A stretch of DNA of 64,000 bases from Microbacterium sp. LWH11-1.2 (GTDB taxonomy: Bacteria > Actinomycetota > Actinomycetes > Actinomycetales > Microbacteriaceae). The notes below the pieces were generated by a model. It was not told the origin of the DNA and searched no databases. It saw nothing but the letters and a program-made list of their open reading frames with translations. Shown one piece after another: positions 26,031-35,666 of this stretch; position 1 is the first letter of the stretch, and every line of letters starts with the position of its first letter. Where the stretch lies: positions 3,720,001 through 3,784,000 of the forward strand of contig NZ_CP151636.1 in NCBI RefSeq assembly GCF_038397745.1. Reading direction: 5' to 3'. Position numbers and translations under genes: made by a program.

Positions 26031-26558
26031 TCAGCTGCCGCCCATGTTCTCGACGTACGACATGAAGGCGGGATCGCCGAACATCGGCACCGCCAGGCAC
26101 ATCGACGCGATCAGCATCGTCACCACCGCGCCGACGAGGGGAATCCACCAGGCGACCTTCGCGCTGCGGAGCCGCCGGATCGACGCCCACGCCGTGAGCG
26201 ACCAGCCGACGACCAGCACGACCGCGGCGACGGTGCCCCACAGCTTGCCCTGGTCGTAGTTCGTGAACTCTCCGTCGATGCCGAGGATCTTCATGCTCTC
26301 GTTCATCACCCGCGTGAGGTCGAGGTACGACAGCGCGGTGACGATCACGTTGATGAGGCCGTAGGCCAGCAGCCCGATGGTGACGAACCGATCGACGGGG
26401 TGGGGACGACGCGGAGCGGTATCCGCGATGACGGGCTCCGGTGCGGGGGCCGTGAAGACCGGTTCCGCCACGACCTCGTTCAGCGGCGGGAGCCCGGCCG
26501 CCCTCCGCTGCTCCTCGGGGGTTGCGAGTTCGCCGTACTGAGGACGCTGATCGGTCAT
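26031..26558 (-). CDS. DUF6264-like membrane protein
   Basis: 175 residues. A polar N-terminus (MTDQRPQYGELATPEEQRR) is followed by three hydrophobic helices around FVTIGLLAYGLINVIVTAL, LWGTVAAVVLVVGWSL and IPLVGAVVTMLIASMCL. The arrangement fits my memory of DUF6264 proteins in Microbacteriaceae; function unknown. ATG 26558 has a TAGCAT box six bases upstream. Confidence 0.75.
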   Translation of the reverse strand: MTDQRPQYGELATPEEQRRAAGLPPLNEVVAEPVFTAPAPEPVIADTAPRRPHPVDRFVTIGLLAYGLINVIVTALSYLDLTRVMNESMKILGIDGEFTNYDQGKLWGTVAAVVLVVGWSLTAWASIRRLRSAKVAWWIPLVGAVVTMLIASMCLAVPMFGDPAFMSYVENMGGS

Positions 26559-26564
26559 CCCGCC

Positions 26565-26570
26565 ATGCTA
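26565..26570 (-). promoter_or_regulatory. -10 box TAGCAT, leaderless DUF6264-like start
   Basis: TAGCAT, six bases, then ATG 26558 on the minus strand. Confidence 0.55.
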
Positions 26571-26619
26571 ATCGCCGCGGCTCCGAGCGGCTCACAGCCG
26601 ACGCAGGCCGAAAATGATG

Positions 26620-26654
26620 GCGGCCCCGGAGAATTGGGGACTCCTCGGGGCCGC
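26620..26654 (-). terminator. Hairpin downstream of the IclR gene
   Basis: GCGGCCCC (26620-26627) pairs with GGGGCCGC (26647-26654); GGAG and CTCC extend the stem past a TC bulge. It lies 145 bases past the IclR stop, in a 240-base gap that otherwise shows no gene. Confidence 0.4.
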
Positions 26655-26798
26655 GGACTCGGAACGCTGGGGACGCTCGTCATCCAAGTGGGCTCACGCA
26701 GAGCTGGGGACCCTCCGCGAACCTGTAGTGCCGTTTGCACAGACGCCTACGGTTCTGATCATAGGAAAGCGCATGTCCGGCGCGCTAGAGCCGAAACT

Positions 26799-27590
26799 TC
26801 AGATGGTGAACTCGACGTCGGGTGCACCCGCATCCAGAGAATCGGCGCCGAGCTGCAGCGACAGTCTCCGCGCGATGCTCTGCAGCCGCGACACCAGGGC
26901 CCGATCCACGACAGCCAGCTCCGATGGCAGCGAGATCGCGAGCGACGCGGTGATGTTCGGGGCGATCACCGGCACCGCGACGCAGGTCGCCCCGATCGCG
27001 TACTCCTCCTGATCGACGACCCACCCCGGAGAGTGCTCGAGCTGCGTCAGCAGCGTGGCGCGATCGCTGATCGTGCGCGGGGTCAGCTCTTCCAGGCGAT
27101 GCCGCGCCAGATAGTCGAGCCGGTGCTCGTCCGGCAGCTCCGCGAGGATCTGCTTGCCCAGCGCCGTGGCATGGGCGCTCGACTGCAGGCCGACCCAGAG
27201 CTCCACCCGCGGGTTGTGCACGGCATCCACGATGTCGACGAGGTGCATCTCGCCGTCGTCGAAGCGCGAGAGGTAGGCGGTCGCGCCGACCTCCTCCGTC
27301 ACGTTCCTCAAAGCGGAGCGCACGCGGGCGAGGAAGACGCCGCGCGAGTCGATCTCCTGCTGGAACGACGGGAACCTGGTGCCGAGCACGAGACCGTCGG
27401 GTTCGGCCGACAGGTATCCCTCGTGGATGAGCGTGCGGATGAGGTTGTACGTCGTGCCCGGGGTCAGTCCGGTGGCGGCGGCCAGCATCTTCGCCGGCAG
27501 CGGACGAGGAGAGTTCGCGACGATGTCGACGAGGCGAAGAGCGCGCTGCACCGACCCGATGAGGGTGGGCTCGCCCTCCGTCGGGCTCAC
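26799..27590 (-). CDS. IclR-family transcriptional regulator
   Basis: 263 residues: an N-terminal winged helix (SVQRALRLVDIVANSP, PAKMLAAATGLTPGTTYNLIRTL, GYLS) and a GAF-like effector domain containing SSAHATALGKQILAELP and GWVVDQEEYAIGATCVAVPV. The regulated genes and effector are unknown. GTG 27590 begins two bases after the ispH stop, and its AGGAGG lies inside the ispH 3' end, so translation is tied to ispH. Confidence 0.9.
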   Translation of the reverse strand: MSPTEGEPTLIGSVQRALRLVDIVANSPRPLPAKMLAAATGLTPGTTYNLIRTLIHEGYLSAEPDGLVLGTRFPSFQQEIDSRGVFLARVRSALRNVTEEVGATAYLSRFDDGEMHLVDIVDAVHNPRVELWVGLQSSAHATALGKQILAELPDEHRLDYLARHRLEELTPRTISDRATLLTQLEHSPGWVVDQEEYAIGATCVAVPVIAPNITASLAISLPSELAVVDRALVSRLQSIARRLSLQLGADSLDAGAPDVEFTI

Positions 27591-27592
27591 CG

Positions 27593-28672
27593 CTACGCGC
27601 CTCCTCCTGAGGCACGACCGCCGAGCGCCCGGGCGTCGCGCTGGCCGGCGGAGTCCTGACGAAGCTCCTTGGGCAGAGAGAACATCAGATCCTCCTCAGC
27701 CGTCTTCACTTCTTCCACGTCGCGGTACCCCGCGTCGCTGAGAGCATCGAGCACCTCGCGGACGAGCACTTCGGGGACGGATGCCCCACTCGTCACGCCG
27801 ACGGTCTCGACGCCGTCGAGCCATTCCTGCTTGACCTCTTCGGCGTAGTCGACACGATACGCCGCCTTGGCGCCGTACTCGAGGGCGACTTCGACGAGCC
27901 TGACCGAGTTCGAGGAGTTCGACGATCCGACCACGATCACGAGATCCGCGTTCGCGGCCACCTTCTTGATCGCGACCTGACGGTTCTGGGTGGCGTAGCA
28001 GATGTCGTCCGACGGCGGATTGTGGAGCTCGGGGAAGCGCAGACGGAGACGGTTGACGGTCTCCATGGTCTCGTCGACCGACAGCGTGGTCTGTGAGAGC
28101 CAGACGACCTTGGACGGGTCCTTCACCTGCACCGTGTCGGCCTCGGCCGGCGAGTTGACGATGGTCACGTGCTCGGGGGCCTCCCCCGCGGTGCCCTCGA
28201 CCTCTTCGTGTCCCTCGTGGCCGATCAGGAGGATCTCGAAGTCGTCCCGGGCGAACCGCACGGCCTCGCGGTGCACCTTCGTGACCAGTGGACAGGTGGC
28301 GTCGATCGCGTGGAGTCCGCGATCGGATGCCGCGTTCACGACGGCCGGCGAGACGCCGTGCGCGCTGAAGACGACGTGGGCTCCGGCGGGGACCTCGTCG
28401 ACCTCTTCGACGAAGATCGCGCCCTTCTCCACGAGCTCGGAGACGACGTGGATGTTGTGCACGATCTGCTTGCGCACGTAGACGGGTGCGCCGTAGCGCT
28501 CCAGCGCCTTCTCGACGGCGACCACGGCGCGGTCGACGCCGGCGCAATAGCCGCGGGGAGCGGCGAGCAGAATCCGCTTGTGTCCGACGATCGGGTTATC
28601 CTGAAGCCGCCCTGCCGCCGCGCGCACGCGTGGGATGCGGGGGACGGGGAGATGAACGGCAGTCGAAGTCAC
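27593..28672 (-). CDS. ispH: 4-hydroxy-3-methylbut-2-enyl diphosphate reductase (IspH)
   Basis: 359 residues; the last step of the MEP isoprenoid pathway, making IPP and DMAPP. The three cluster cysteines are in [18 protein letters not shown] and [11 protein letters not shown]; the catalytic SAHGVSP histidine and Glu-containing stretches are present. A non-conserved 30-residue N-terminal extension and a Gly-rich C-terminal tail flank the core. GTG 28672 is six bases after TAGAAT, so the mRNA is probably leaderless. Divergent from xseA. Confidence 0.96.
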   Translation of the reverse strand: MTSTAVHLPVPRIPRVRAAAGRLQDNPIVGHKRILLAAPRGYCAGVDRAVVAVEKALERYGAPVYVRKQIVHNIHVVSELVEKGAIFVEEVDEVPAGAHVVFSAHGVSPAVVNAASDRGLHAIDATCPLVTKVHREAVRFARDDFEILLIGHEGHEEVEGTAGEAPEHVTIVNSPAEADTVQVKDPSKVVWLSQTTLSVDETMETVNRLRLRFPELHNPPSDDICYATQNRQVAIKKVAANADLVIVVGSSNSSNSVRLVEVALEYGAKAAYRVDYAEEVKQEWLDGVETVGVTSGASVPEVLVREVLDALSDAGYRDVEEVKTAEEDLMFSLPKELRQDSAGQRDARALGGRASGGGA

Positions 28673-28678
28673 CCCTTG

Positions 28679-28684
28679 ATTCTA
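28679..28684 (-). promoter_or_regulatory. -10 box TAGAAT, leaderless ispH start
   Basis: TAGAAT, six bases (CAAGGG), then GTG 28672 on the minus strand. The purine run abuts the GTG, too close to act as a Shine-Dalgarno. Confidence 0.6.
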
Positions 28685-28748
28685 CCGGCGCGTGCCTGTG
28701 GAAGGCCGGGATGCCGCCACACGGCGCGACGGCACGGAACGGGAGCAG

Positions 28749-30026
28749 ATGACAGTCTTCGAAGCGGCCGCGGGTCCGGGCGAGACGCCGCCCGCCGACG
28801 CCGTCGCCCCGCGCGACTCCACCTCGGATGCACCCACCTCCGTCGCACGGTTGAATGCGACGATCCGCGACTTCATCGCGCGCTGGAACACCGTCTGGGT
28901 GGAAGGCGAGATCACCTCGTGGAACGTCCGGGCCGGGAACATCTTCGCCCGGCTGAAGGACACCCAGTCCGACGCGCAGATCTCCATCCGGATCTGGTCG
29001 AGCGTGCGCCCACGCATCCCCTCCGATCTCGGCGTCGGCGATCATGTGGTCGCCGCGGTCAAGGCCGACTACTTCGTCAAGGCCGGCGACTTCAGCTTCG
29101 CCGTCTCGGCGATGAAGCACGTCGGGCTCGGCGATCAGCTCGAGCGCCTCGAGAAGCTGCGCGCGCAGCTCCGCCGGGAAGGGCTGTTCGACGCCGCCCG
29201 CAAGAAGCGTCTGCCGTTCCTCCCGCACGTGATCGGCCTGATCACGGGTGAGCGCTCCGACGCCGAGAAGGACGTGCACCGCAACGCCGAGCTGCGCTGG
29301 CCGCAGGTGCGGTTCCGCACCGAGTACGCCGCCGTGCAGGGCGACCGCTGCGTCCCCGACACCCTCGCCGCCCTCAAGCGACTGGATGCCGACCCCGAGG
29401 TCGACGTCATCATCATCGCGCGCGGCGGAGGCGACCCGCAGACGCTCCTCGGCTTCAGCGACGAGCGGCTCGTGCGCGCCGTCGCCGCGGCATCCACACC
29501 GATCGTCAGCGCCATCGGGCATGAGAACGACCATCCTCTGCTCGACGACGTCGCCGACCTGCGCGCATCGACCCCGACGGATGCCGCGAAGCGCGTCGTC
29601 CCCGATGTCGGCGAGCAGCGCGCACTGATCGCGCAGCTGCGCTCTCGGGCGACTTCGCGGCTGACCCAGCGCCTGTCCCACGACATCGCCCAGCTCGAGC
29701 AGCTGCGCTCCCGGCCGGTGCTGCGCTCCCCTGCGCCGATCATCGACGCCCGCGCGCAGGAGCTGTGGCTGCTGCTCTCGCGAGGCCGCGACACGATCAC
29801 CCGGCAGCTCGACACGGCCGGACGCCGCACCACCGAGCTCCGCGCCTCGCTGCGCGCCCTGTCGCCGGCCGCGACCCTGGCCCGCGGCTATGCGATCGCG
29901 CACCTCGAGGGCGGCGTGATCCTGCGCGATGCGGCAGACGCGCCGGCCGGAAGCGCCCTGACGATCACCGTCGATCGCGGCTCCGTCGCCGCGCGCTCGG
30001 AGGGCGAGATCGCCGAAGGCTCCTGA
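28749..30026 (+). CDS. xseA: Exodeoxyribonuclease VII large subunit
   Basis: 425 residues. An N-terminal OB-fold (WVEGEITSWNVRAGNIFARLKD) precedes the catalytic domain with GLITGERSDAEKDV, IIIARGGGDPQTLLGFSDE, SAIGHENDHPLLDDVADLRASTPTDAA and a long coiled region. With XseB it degrades single-stranded DNA. First gene of a five-gene operon. ATG 28749 has GGGAG close upstream. Confidence 0.96.
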   Translation: MTVFEAAAGPGETPPADAVAPRDSTSDAPTSVARLNATIRDFIARWNTVWVEGEITSWNVRAGNIFARLKDTQSDAQISIRIWSSVRPRIPSDLGVGDHVVAAVKADYFVKAGDFSFAVSAMKHVGLGDQLERLEKLRAQLRREGLFDAARKKRLPFLPHVIGLITGERSDAEKDVHRNAELRWPQVRFRTEYAAVQGDRCVPDTLAALKRLDADPEVDVIIIARGGGDPQTLLGFSDERLVRAVAAASTPIVSAIGHENDHPLLDDVADLRASTPTDAAKRVVPDVGEQRALIAQLRSRATSRLTQRLSHDIAQLEQLRSRPVLRSPAPIIDARAQELWLLLSRGRDTITRQLDTAGRRTTELRASLRALSPAATLARGYAIAHLEGGVILRDAADAPAGSALTITVDRGSVAARSEGEIAEGS

Positions 30027-30050
30027 GCCGGGCACCCGCGACGCACGCCG

Positions 30051-30056
30051 TAAGAT
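30051..30056 (+). promoter_or_regulatory. -10 box TAAGAT before xseB
   Basis: TAAGAT, six bases (GGAGGA), then GTG 30063. The six bases would also act as a Shine-Dalgarno on the xseA transcript, so xseB may be read both ways. Confidence 0.4.
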
Positions 30057-30062
30057 GGAGGA

Positions 30063-30305
30063 GTGAGCGCCCTGAACGAGATCCCCGTCGAGACGCTGTC
30101 GTTCGAGGCAGCCCGCGATGAGCTCGTCACCGTCGTCGCCGAGCTCGAGCAGGGCTCCCCGACGCTCGAGCACTCGCTCGCCCTGTGGGAGCGCGGCGAG
30201 GCACTCGCCGCCCGGTGCGAGGAGTGGCTCCTCGGCGCGAAGCGCCGTCTCGAGGCCGCCCGCGCCGCGGCATCCGACTCCGACTCCGCCGGCGGAGCAT
30301 CGTGA
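30063..30305 (+). CDS. xseB: Exodeoxyribonuclease VII small subunit
   Basis: 80 residues, the usual size, with the family pattern [35 protein letters not shown]. It binds the XseA coiled coil. GTG 30063 lies 36 bases after xseA; the stop overlaps the next gene by four bases. Confidence 0.95.
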   Translation: MSALNEIPVETLSFEAARDELVTVVAELEQGSPTLEHSLALWERGEALAARCEEWLLGAKRRLEAARAAASDSDSAGGAS

Positions 30306-30946
30306 GCAAGCAGCCGCCGATCGTCGCCGAGCTCGGCCGCCCCGAGACGCCGGACGAGACCGCCGCGCGCAAGGCCGCATCCAGCAAGGCGTACCGCGGC
30401 AGTCAGACGGTGCGGAACCTCGTCGCGGCGCTCCTGGTGACCGTGGCTGTCGTCGCCGTGATCATCTTCGCCGTCCCGCGCGGCGAGCCGGTGAAGGCCG
30501 ACGAGATCGACGTCGCCGGCATCGCGGCCGGCGTCGAATCGACCATGGACAGCCCCGCGATCATCCCGGAACTCGATGACTTCTGGCGCGTGAACGCCGC
30601 CGAGCTGCAGAGCGGTGCCACCGTCGTGTGGGAGATCACCCTCGCACCGGCCGCCGACGACGAACGCGGCTTCATCAAGGTCGCCCAGGCGTTCGACGCC
30701 GATTCCTCGTGGGCGCCGCAGCGCCTGAACGGCAACGCCCCCACCGACGAGGTGCGCATCGGCGGACTCGACTGGGACGTCTACAAGCTCGGCGACGCAG
30801 GCGCGAACGCCAACGTCAGCTACGCGATCGGCACGCAGGCCGGAGACGACTACGTGCTGCTGTACGGCTCGCGCTCCGCGGCATCTACCGCCGACCTCGC
30901 AGAATCCCTCGTGCCGCAGATCCGCGCTCTCTCGGAGGCTTCATGA
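30302..30946 (+). CDS. DUF4245 membrane-anchored protein
   Basis: 214 residues: a charged cytoplasmic N-terminus, one membrane helix ([21 protein letters not shown]) and an extracytoplasmic domain with [11 protein letters not shown] and GLDWDVY. This is the DUF4245 layout, always found near xse genes in actinobacteria in my recollection; function unknown. GTGA overlap with xseB and ATGA overlap with the carbonic anhydrase gene place it firmly in the operon. Confidence 0.85.
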   Translation: MSKQPPIVAELGRPETPDETAARKAASSKAYRGSQTVRNLVAALLVTVAVVAVIIFAVPRGEPVKADEIDVAGIAAGVESTMDSPAIIPELDDFWRVNAAELQSGATVVWEITLAPAADDERGFIKVAQAFDADSSWAPQRLNGNAPTDEVRIGGLDWDVYKLGDAGANANVSYAIGTQAGDDYVLLYGSRSAASTADLAESLVPQIRALSEAS

Positions 30947-31617
30947 CGAACACGCTCACCCCCGCCGCAGCCTGGCAGCAGATGCAGGAGGGGAACGCCC
31001 GTTTCGTGCGCGACGAGCCCCAGCATCCGAACCAGGACGGCGCCAGGCGCCAGCACCTCGCCGCGGCGCAGCATCCGGTCGCCACGCTCTTCGGATGCTC
31101 GGACTCGCGTCTCGCGGCCGAGATCATCTTCGACCTGGGCCTGGGCGACCTCTTCGTCGTGCGCAATGCCGGGCAGGTCCTCGGCGAGTCGATCGTCGCG
31201 AGCCTCGAGTACGCGGTCGCCGTGCTGGAGGTGCCGCTCATCGTCGTCCTCGCGCACGACTCCTGCGGTGCGGTGCGCGCGGCGATCGACGGCACCGCCA
31301 TCGACGCCGCCCCGCTTCCGCCGCACATCTGGCGGCTCATCGCCCCGATCGTGCCCGCGGCGCGCAAGGTGCTGCACGAGAGCGGCGGCACCACGGTCGC
31401 CGAGATCGACGCCGAGCTCGTCGGCGAGGAGCACCTGCGCAACACGGTCAAGGACCTGCTGCAGTCTTCCGAGCTGATCAGCAGCGCCGTCGCCGACGGC
31501 CGTCTGGGCATCGTGGGCGCCAACTACCGTCTGGCCGAGGGCACCGCGTCGCCGGTGGTCACGGTCGGAATCGACACCGAGGGGGCCACCCCCGCAACCA
31601 AGGAGGGTTCGGAATGA
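30943..31617 (+). CDS. Beta-class carbonic anhydrase
   Basis: 224 residues. The zinc ligands appear in the CSDSR and AHDSCGA motifs with the expected spacing, and [11 protein letters not shown] lies between them. Interconverts CO2 and bicarbonate. No signal peptide is seen, so it is cytoplasmic. It overlaps both neighbours by four bases (ATGA), linking it to fumC. Confidence 0.93.
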   Translation: MTNTLTPAAAWQQMQEGNARFVRDEPQHPNQDGARRQHLAAAQHPVATLFGCSDSRLAAEIIFDLGLGDLFVVRNAGQVLGESIVASLEYAVAVLEVPLIVVLAHDSCGAVRAAIDGTAIDAAPLPPHIWRLIAPIVPAARKVLHESGGTTVAEIDAELVGEEHLRNTVKDLLQSSELISSAVADGRLGIVGANYRLAEGTASPVVTVGIDTEGATPATKEGSE

Positions 31618-33008
31618 CCGAGCAGGACTACCGCATCGAACACGACACCATGGGCGAGGTGCGGGTGCCCCTGAACGCGCTCTACGGTGCGCAGACGCAG
31701 CGCGCCGTGGAGAACTTCCCCATCTCGGGCAAGGGGCTGGAATCGACGCAGATCGCCGCCCTCGCCCGCATCAAGAAGGCGGCGGCGCTCGCGAACAAGG
31801 AGCTCGGCACGCTCGACGGCGCCATCGCCGACGCGATCGCGCAGGCCGCCGACCAGGTCGCCTCGGGTGCGCACGACGGGGAGTTCCCGGTCGACACCTA
31901 CCAGACCGGTTCCGGCACGTCGTCGAACATGAATATGAACGAGGTGCTCGCGACCCTCGCGACCGGCATCCTCGGCGCGAGCGTCCACCCGAACGACCAC
32001 GTGAACGCCTCGCAGTCGTCGAATGACGTGTTCCCGACCTCGGTGCACATCGCCGTCACCCAGGCGCTCATCGACACCCTCATCCCCTCGCTCGACCACC
32101 TCGCCGTCGCTCTCGAGGCGAAGGCGGAGCTGTGGAAGGATGCCGTGAAGTCCGGTCGCACGCACCTCATGGATGCGACGCCCGTCACCCTCGGCCAGGA
32201 GTTCGGCGGCTACGCCCGTCAGGTGCGCCTCGGCATCGAGCGCGTGCAGTCGGCGCTCCCCCGCGTCGCCGAGGTCCCGCTGGGCGGCACCGCCGTCGGC
32301 ACGGGCATCAACACCCCGCTCGGCTTCCCGCAGAAGGTGATCGCGCTGCTCGCCGCCGAGACCGAGCTGCCGATCACCGAGGCCAAGGACCACTTCGAGG
32401 CGCAGGCCAACCGCGACGGCCTGGTCGAGGCGTCCGGCGCGCTCCGCACCATCGCGGTCTCGCTCACCAAGATCAACAACGACCTGCGCTGGATGGGCTC
32501 CGGTCCCAACACGGGTCTCGGCGAGCTGCACATCCCCGATCTGCAGCCCGGATCGTCCATCATGCCCGGCAAGGTCAACCCGGTCGTGCCGGAGGCCGTG
32601 CTCATGGTCTGCGCCCGCGTGATCGGCAACGACGCGACGGTCGCGTGGGCCGGGGCATCCGGTTCCTTCGAGCTCAACGTCGCGATCCCCGTCATGGGCA
32701 CCGCGCTGCTGGAGTCGATCCGTCTGCTGTCGAACGCCTCGCGCGTGCTCGCCGACAAGACGATCGACGGCCTGCAGGCGAACGTCGAGCGCGCCGCCGC
32801 GTTCGCGGGCATGAGCCCGTCGATCGTGACCCCGCTGAACAAGCTCATCGGCTACGAGGCTGCTGCGAAGATCGCCAAGCACTCCGTGGCCAAGGGCATC
32901 ACGGTGCGCGACGCCGTGATCGACCTGGGCTACGTCGAGCGCGGCGACCTCACGCTCGAGCAGCTCGACGAGAAGCTCGACCTGCTCTCGATGACGCACC
33001 CCGGCTGA
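31614..33008 (+). CDS. fumC: Class II fumarate hydratase (FumC)
   Basis: 464 residues; fumarate-malate interconversion in the TCA cycle. The fumarase signature [12 protein letters not shown] is intact, together with [27 protein letters not shown] and [20 protein letters not shown] 31614 overlaps the carbonic anhydrase stop and has AAGGAGGG upstream. Last gene of the operon; the transcript runs into the palindromic repeat at 33024. Confidence 0.97.
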   Translation: MTEQDYRIEHDTMGEVRVPLNALYGAQTQRAVENFPISGKGLESTQIAALARIKKAAALANKELGTLDGAIADAIAQAADQVASGAHDGEFPVDTYQTGSGTSSNMNMNEVLATLATGILGASVHPNDHVNASQSSNDVFPTSVHIAVTQALIDTLIPSLDHLAVALEAKAELWKDAVKSGRTHLMDATPVTLGQEFGGYARQVRLGIERVQSALPRVAEVPLGGTAVGTGINTPLGFPQKVIALLAAETELPITEAKDHFEAQANRDGLVEASGALRTIAVSLTKINNDLRWMGSGPNTGLGELHIPDLQPGSSIMPGKVNPVVPEAVLMVCARVIGNDATVAWAGASGSFELNVAIPVMGTALLESIRLLSNASRVLADKTIDGLQANVERAAAFAGMSPSIVTPLNKLIGYEAAAKIAKHSVAKGITVRDAVIDLGYVERGDLTLEQLDEKLDLLSMTHPG

Positions 33009-33023
33009 GCCCGGCCGAGCAGA

Positions 33024-33110
33024 CGCCCCGATCTGCTGACGTCGCCCCGTTCTGCTGACCTTTCCCGAAGGTTGGTCAGCAGATCGGTACCGCGTCAGCA
33101 GATCGGGGCG
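33024..33110. repeat. Double nested inverted repeat (left flank of the DUF559 gene), also a terminator
   Basis: CGCCCCGATCTGCTGACG (33024-33041) pairs perfectly with 33093-33110. Inside it, CGCCCCGTTCTGCTGACC (33043-33060) pairs with GGTCAGCAGATCGG from 33074. TTTT follows at 33111-33114, so it would stop fumC transcription. The inner unit with its 15-base loop is homologous to the repeat at 34059-34101. Confidence 0.85.
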
Positions 33111-33199
33111 TTTTGCACAGGAGGGCGGCAGGAACAAGTTGTGCACGGAGAGTGGGATGGTGGACTCAGCACCGGCCGCAACGCGGGCAGGCTGCAGAC

Positions 33200-34039
33200 A
33201 TGCTCTCGGCACCAGACACCATTCGACGCCTAGGCGGGCTCGCACGCGGCACCCATCTTCAGACGCTCGGCTTCACGCGACGCGCGCTGTCACGAGCCGT
33301 TCGACGCGGCGAGATCGAGCGCATCCGTGACGGAGTGTTCGCCGCCGGGGTCATCTCGCCGCAGGTCCGGGCGGCGACTGCCCATGGCGGGGCGCTGACG
33401 TGCGCGAGCGTGCTGCAGCTGCTGCACGTCTGGGTGCTCTCCCCCGTGGTCGTGCCGCATGTCTGGCTCGGAGCCGATCGTCATGCTCATCCGCATGCCG
33501 GCTGTGTGTGCGTCTCGCATTTCTACCGCGGCGCGCGACCGCCGCTTGGACGGGTCTCGGTCGAAATGGCGCTCGCGCACTTCCTGCGATGCGCCGGCGA
33601 CGAAGCGTTCTTCGCCGCATACGAATCGGCGTTGCGGCTGCGGCTCCTGACGAACGCAGCGCGTGCGCGCCTGAGTGCGATGATCCCCGCGTCCGCTCGC
33701 TGGCTCATTCGCCTTGCGCGCACGGATGCCGACAGCGGCCTGGAATCGATCCTCCGCCTGGGGTTGTACGTGATCGGCATCCGTATCGATTGCCAGATCA
33801 GCATTCAGGGAGTCGGTCGCGTCGACTTCGTGATCGGGGATCGCCTCATCCTGGAGGTCGACGGCAAGGAGAATCACGATGGCACGACCATGCGCCACAA
33901 GGATCTGGCTCGGGATGCTGCGGCATCCGCGCTCGGGTACGAGACTCTCCGCTTCGACTACGCGCAGGTCGTGCATGACTGGCCGACGGTCCAATCCGCC
34001 GTGCTCGCCGCCTTGACCCGACTCGAGGACCACGCGTGA
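33200..34039 (+). CDS. AbiEi-type winged helix fused to a DUF559 (PD-D/ExK) nuclease domain
   Basis: 279 residues. The N-terminal 80 residues (RRLGGLARGTHLQTLGFTRRALSR, then IERIRDGVFAAG) look like the winged helix of AbiEi antitoxins. The C-terminal domain is DUF559/Vsr-like: VDFVIGDRLILEVDGKENHD supplies D209, E219, D221 and K223 of a PD-(D/E)xK active site, and ALGYETLRFDYAQV follows. It is thus a likely DNA endonuclease with a DNA-binding arm. No partner toxin gene is adjacent. Homologous palindromes flank it on both sides. The start is tentative; no strong ribosome site is seen. Confidence 0.8.
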   Translation: MLSAPDTIRRLGGLARGTHLQTLGFTRRALSRAVRRGEIERIRDGVFAAGVISPQVRAATAHGGALTCASVLQLLHVWVLSPVVVPHVWLGADRHAHPHAGCVCVSHFYRGARPPLGRVSVEMALAHFLRCAGDEAFFAAYESALRLRLLTNAARARLSAMIPASARWLIRLARTDADSGLESILRLGLYVIGIRIDCQISIQGVGRVDFVIGDRLILEVDGKENHDGTTMRHKDLARDAAASALGYETLRFDYAQVVHDWPTVQSAVLAALTRLEDHA

Positions 34040-34058
34040 CCCGTTCGACGGACGATGC

Positions 34059-34101
34059 CCCGATCTGCTGACGTTTCCTTCGGATTAGTCAGCAGATCGG
34101 G
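34059..34101. repeat. Inverted repeat (right flank of the DUF559 gene)
   Basis: CCCGATCTGCTGAC (34059-34072) and GTCAGCAGATCGGG (34088-34101), a perfect 14-bp inverted repeat around a 15-base loop GTTTCCTTCGGATTA. The left-flank inner loop CTTTCCCGAAGGTTG is also 15 bases and partly identical. It lies between two convergent genes and could terminate both. Confidence 0.85.
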
Positions 34102-34125
34102 ACACATCCCGCAGAGCGGGACGCG

Positions 34126-35508
34126 TCAGCTGAGCTCTCCACCCTCCAGGAGCTCGGTGACGAGGGCCGCGATCGCCGAGCGCTCGGAGCGCATCAGCGT
34201 CACGTGTCCGAACAGATCGTGCCCCTTCAGGGTCTCGATCACGCTGGCGATGCCGTCGTGCCGCCCGACCCGGAGGTTGTCGCGCTGACCCACATCATGC
34301 GTCAGGATCACCCGCGAGTTCTGGCCCATCCGGCTGAGGACCGTCAGCAGCACGTTGCGCTCCAGTGACTGCGCCTCGTCGACGATCACGAAGGCGTCGT
34401 GCAGCGAGCGTCCGCGGATGTGCGTGAGCGGGAGCACCTCGAGGATGCCGCGCTCCACGACCTCCTCCATGACATTGCCCGACACCACGGAGCCGAGCGT
34501 GTCGAACACCGCCTGACCCCACGGGCCCATCTTCTCGCCCTGGTCACCGGGGAGGTAGCCGAGCTCCTGCCCTCCGACGGCGAAGAGCGGACGGAACACG
34601 ATGATCTTCTTCTGCTGCTGCCGCTCCAGCACGGCCTCGAGTCCGGCGCACAGCGCGAGCGCCGACTTGCCGGTTCCCGCCCGGCCGCCGAGGGAGACGA
34701 TCCCGACCTCCTGGTCGAGCAGCAGATCGATCGCGATGCGCTGCTCCGCCGAGCGCCCGTGCATCCCGAAGATGTCGCGGTCGCCCCGGACGAGGCGGTA
34801 CTCGCCGTCGCCGGTCACCCGGCCGAGTGCCGATCCGCGCTCCGAGTGGATGATGAGCCCGGTGTTGATCGGAAGCCCGCGGGCCTCCTCGCTGATGCCG
34901 ACCTCGCTCTCGTACAGGTCGCTGATGTCGTCGCCGGAGAGATCGAGCGTGGAGATCCCGGTCCACCCGGAATCCACGGCCTGCTCGGCGAGGTACTCCT
35001 CGGCCCGGATGCCGAGCGACGCCGCCTTGACGCGCATCGGCAGGTCCTTCGAGACGATGGTGACGTCTTGGCCGTCCTGAGCGAGGTGCATCGCGACCGA
35101 GAGGATGCGCGTGTCGTTGTCGCTCAGGCGGATGCCGGCGGGCAGCACCGACGGGTCGGTGTTCGCGAGCTCCACCCGGAGGGTCCCGCCTTCACCGACC
35201 TCGACCGGGAAGTCGAGTCGCCCGTGCTCGATACGCAGGTCGTCGAGGTGGCGGAGCGCCTGCCGGGCGAAGTAGCCGATCTCCGGATCGTGGCGCTTGC
35301 CCTCGAGCTCCGTGATCACGACCACCGGGACGACGACCGAGTGCTCGGCGAACCGGAAGAAGGCCTGCGGATCGCTCAGCAGCACCGACGTGTCGAGCAC
35401 GTAGGTGCGCAGGTCCTGATCCGGCTCGGCGGACGATGCCCGCCTCGTCGTCTTACGGGTGGACTGCTGCGCGGTGCTGGTGGACTGCTGCGCTGTACGT
35501 GTGGTCAC
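34126..35508 (-). CDS. PIN-PhoH fusion ATPase (PhoH2-like)
   Basis: 460 residues: an N-terminal PIN domain ([35 protein letters not shown]) and a C-terminal PhoH helicase-like ATPase with Walker [15 protein letters not shown] and Walker [14 protein letters not shown]. PhoH2 proteins are sequence-specific RNA helicase-ribonucleases. GTG 35508 has GGGAG six bases upstream. The first 20 residues contain a short AQQST duplication. The usual small PhoAT gene is not seen upstream. Confidence 0.92.
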   Translation of the reverse strand: MTTRTAQQSTSTAQQSTRKTTRRASSAEPDQDLRTYVLDTSVLLSDPQAFFRFAEHSVVVPVVVITELEGKRHDPEIGYFARQALRHLDDLRIEHGRLDFPVEVGEGGTLRVELANTDPSVLPAGIRLSDNDTRILSVAMHLAQDGQDVTIVSKDLPMRVKAASLGIRAEEYLAEQAVDSGWTGISTLDLSGDDISDLYESEVGISEEARGLPINTGLIIHSERGSALGRVTGDGEYRLVRGDRDIFGMHGRSAEQRIAIDLLLDQEVGIVSLGGRAGTGKSALALCAGLEAVLERQQQKKIIVFRPLFAVGGQELGYLPGDQGEKMGPWGQAVFDTLGSVVSGNVMEEVVERGILEVLPLTHIRGRSLHDAFVIVDEAQSLERNVLLTVLSRMGQNSRVILTHDVGQRDNLRVGRHDGIASVIETLKGHDLFGHVTLMRSERSAIAALVTELLEGGELS

Positions 35509-35666
35509 GACCCACTCCCGACCCGGGGATGATCCCCGCCTGAGAACGAGTCGACCTGGGGCCACGAGTCGCTAACCGGAAGGCCGACTCGATCGGGCTC
35601 CTTGCCCGATGCCTAGAACGTACGACTCCTCGACGGCTTAACCGCGCGACGACACGCCATGATTCT

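Noticed and set aside
26559..26798. A small gene or RNA in the 240-base gap after the IclR gene
   Set aside because: No frame with a start signal; only a hairpin and the promoter of the DUF6264-like gene are seen.
33200..34039. A type IV toxin-antitoxin system at the AbiEi-like gene
   Set aside because: No AbiEii nucleotidyltransferase gene is adjacent; the C-terminal part is a nuclease, so it is a different architecture.
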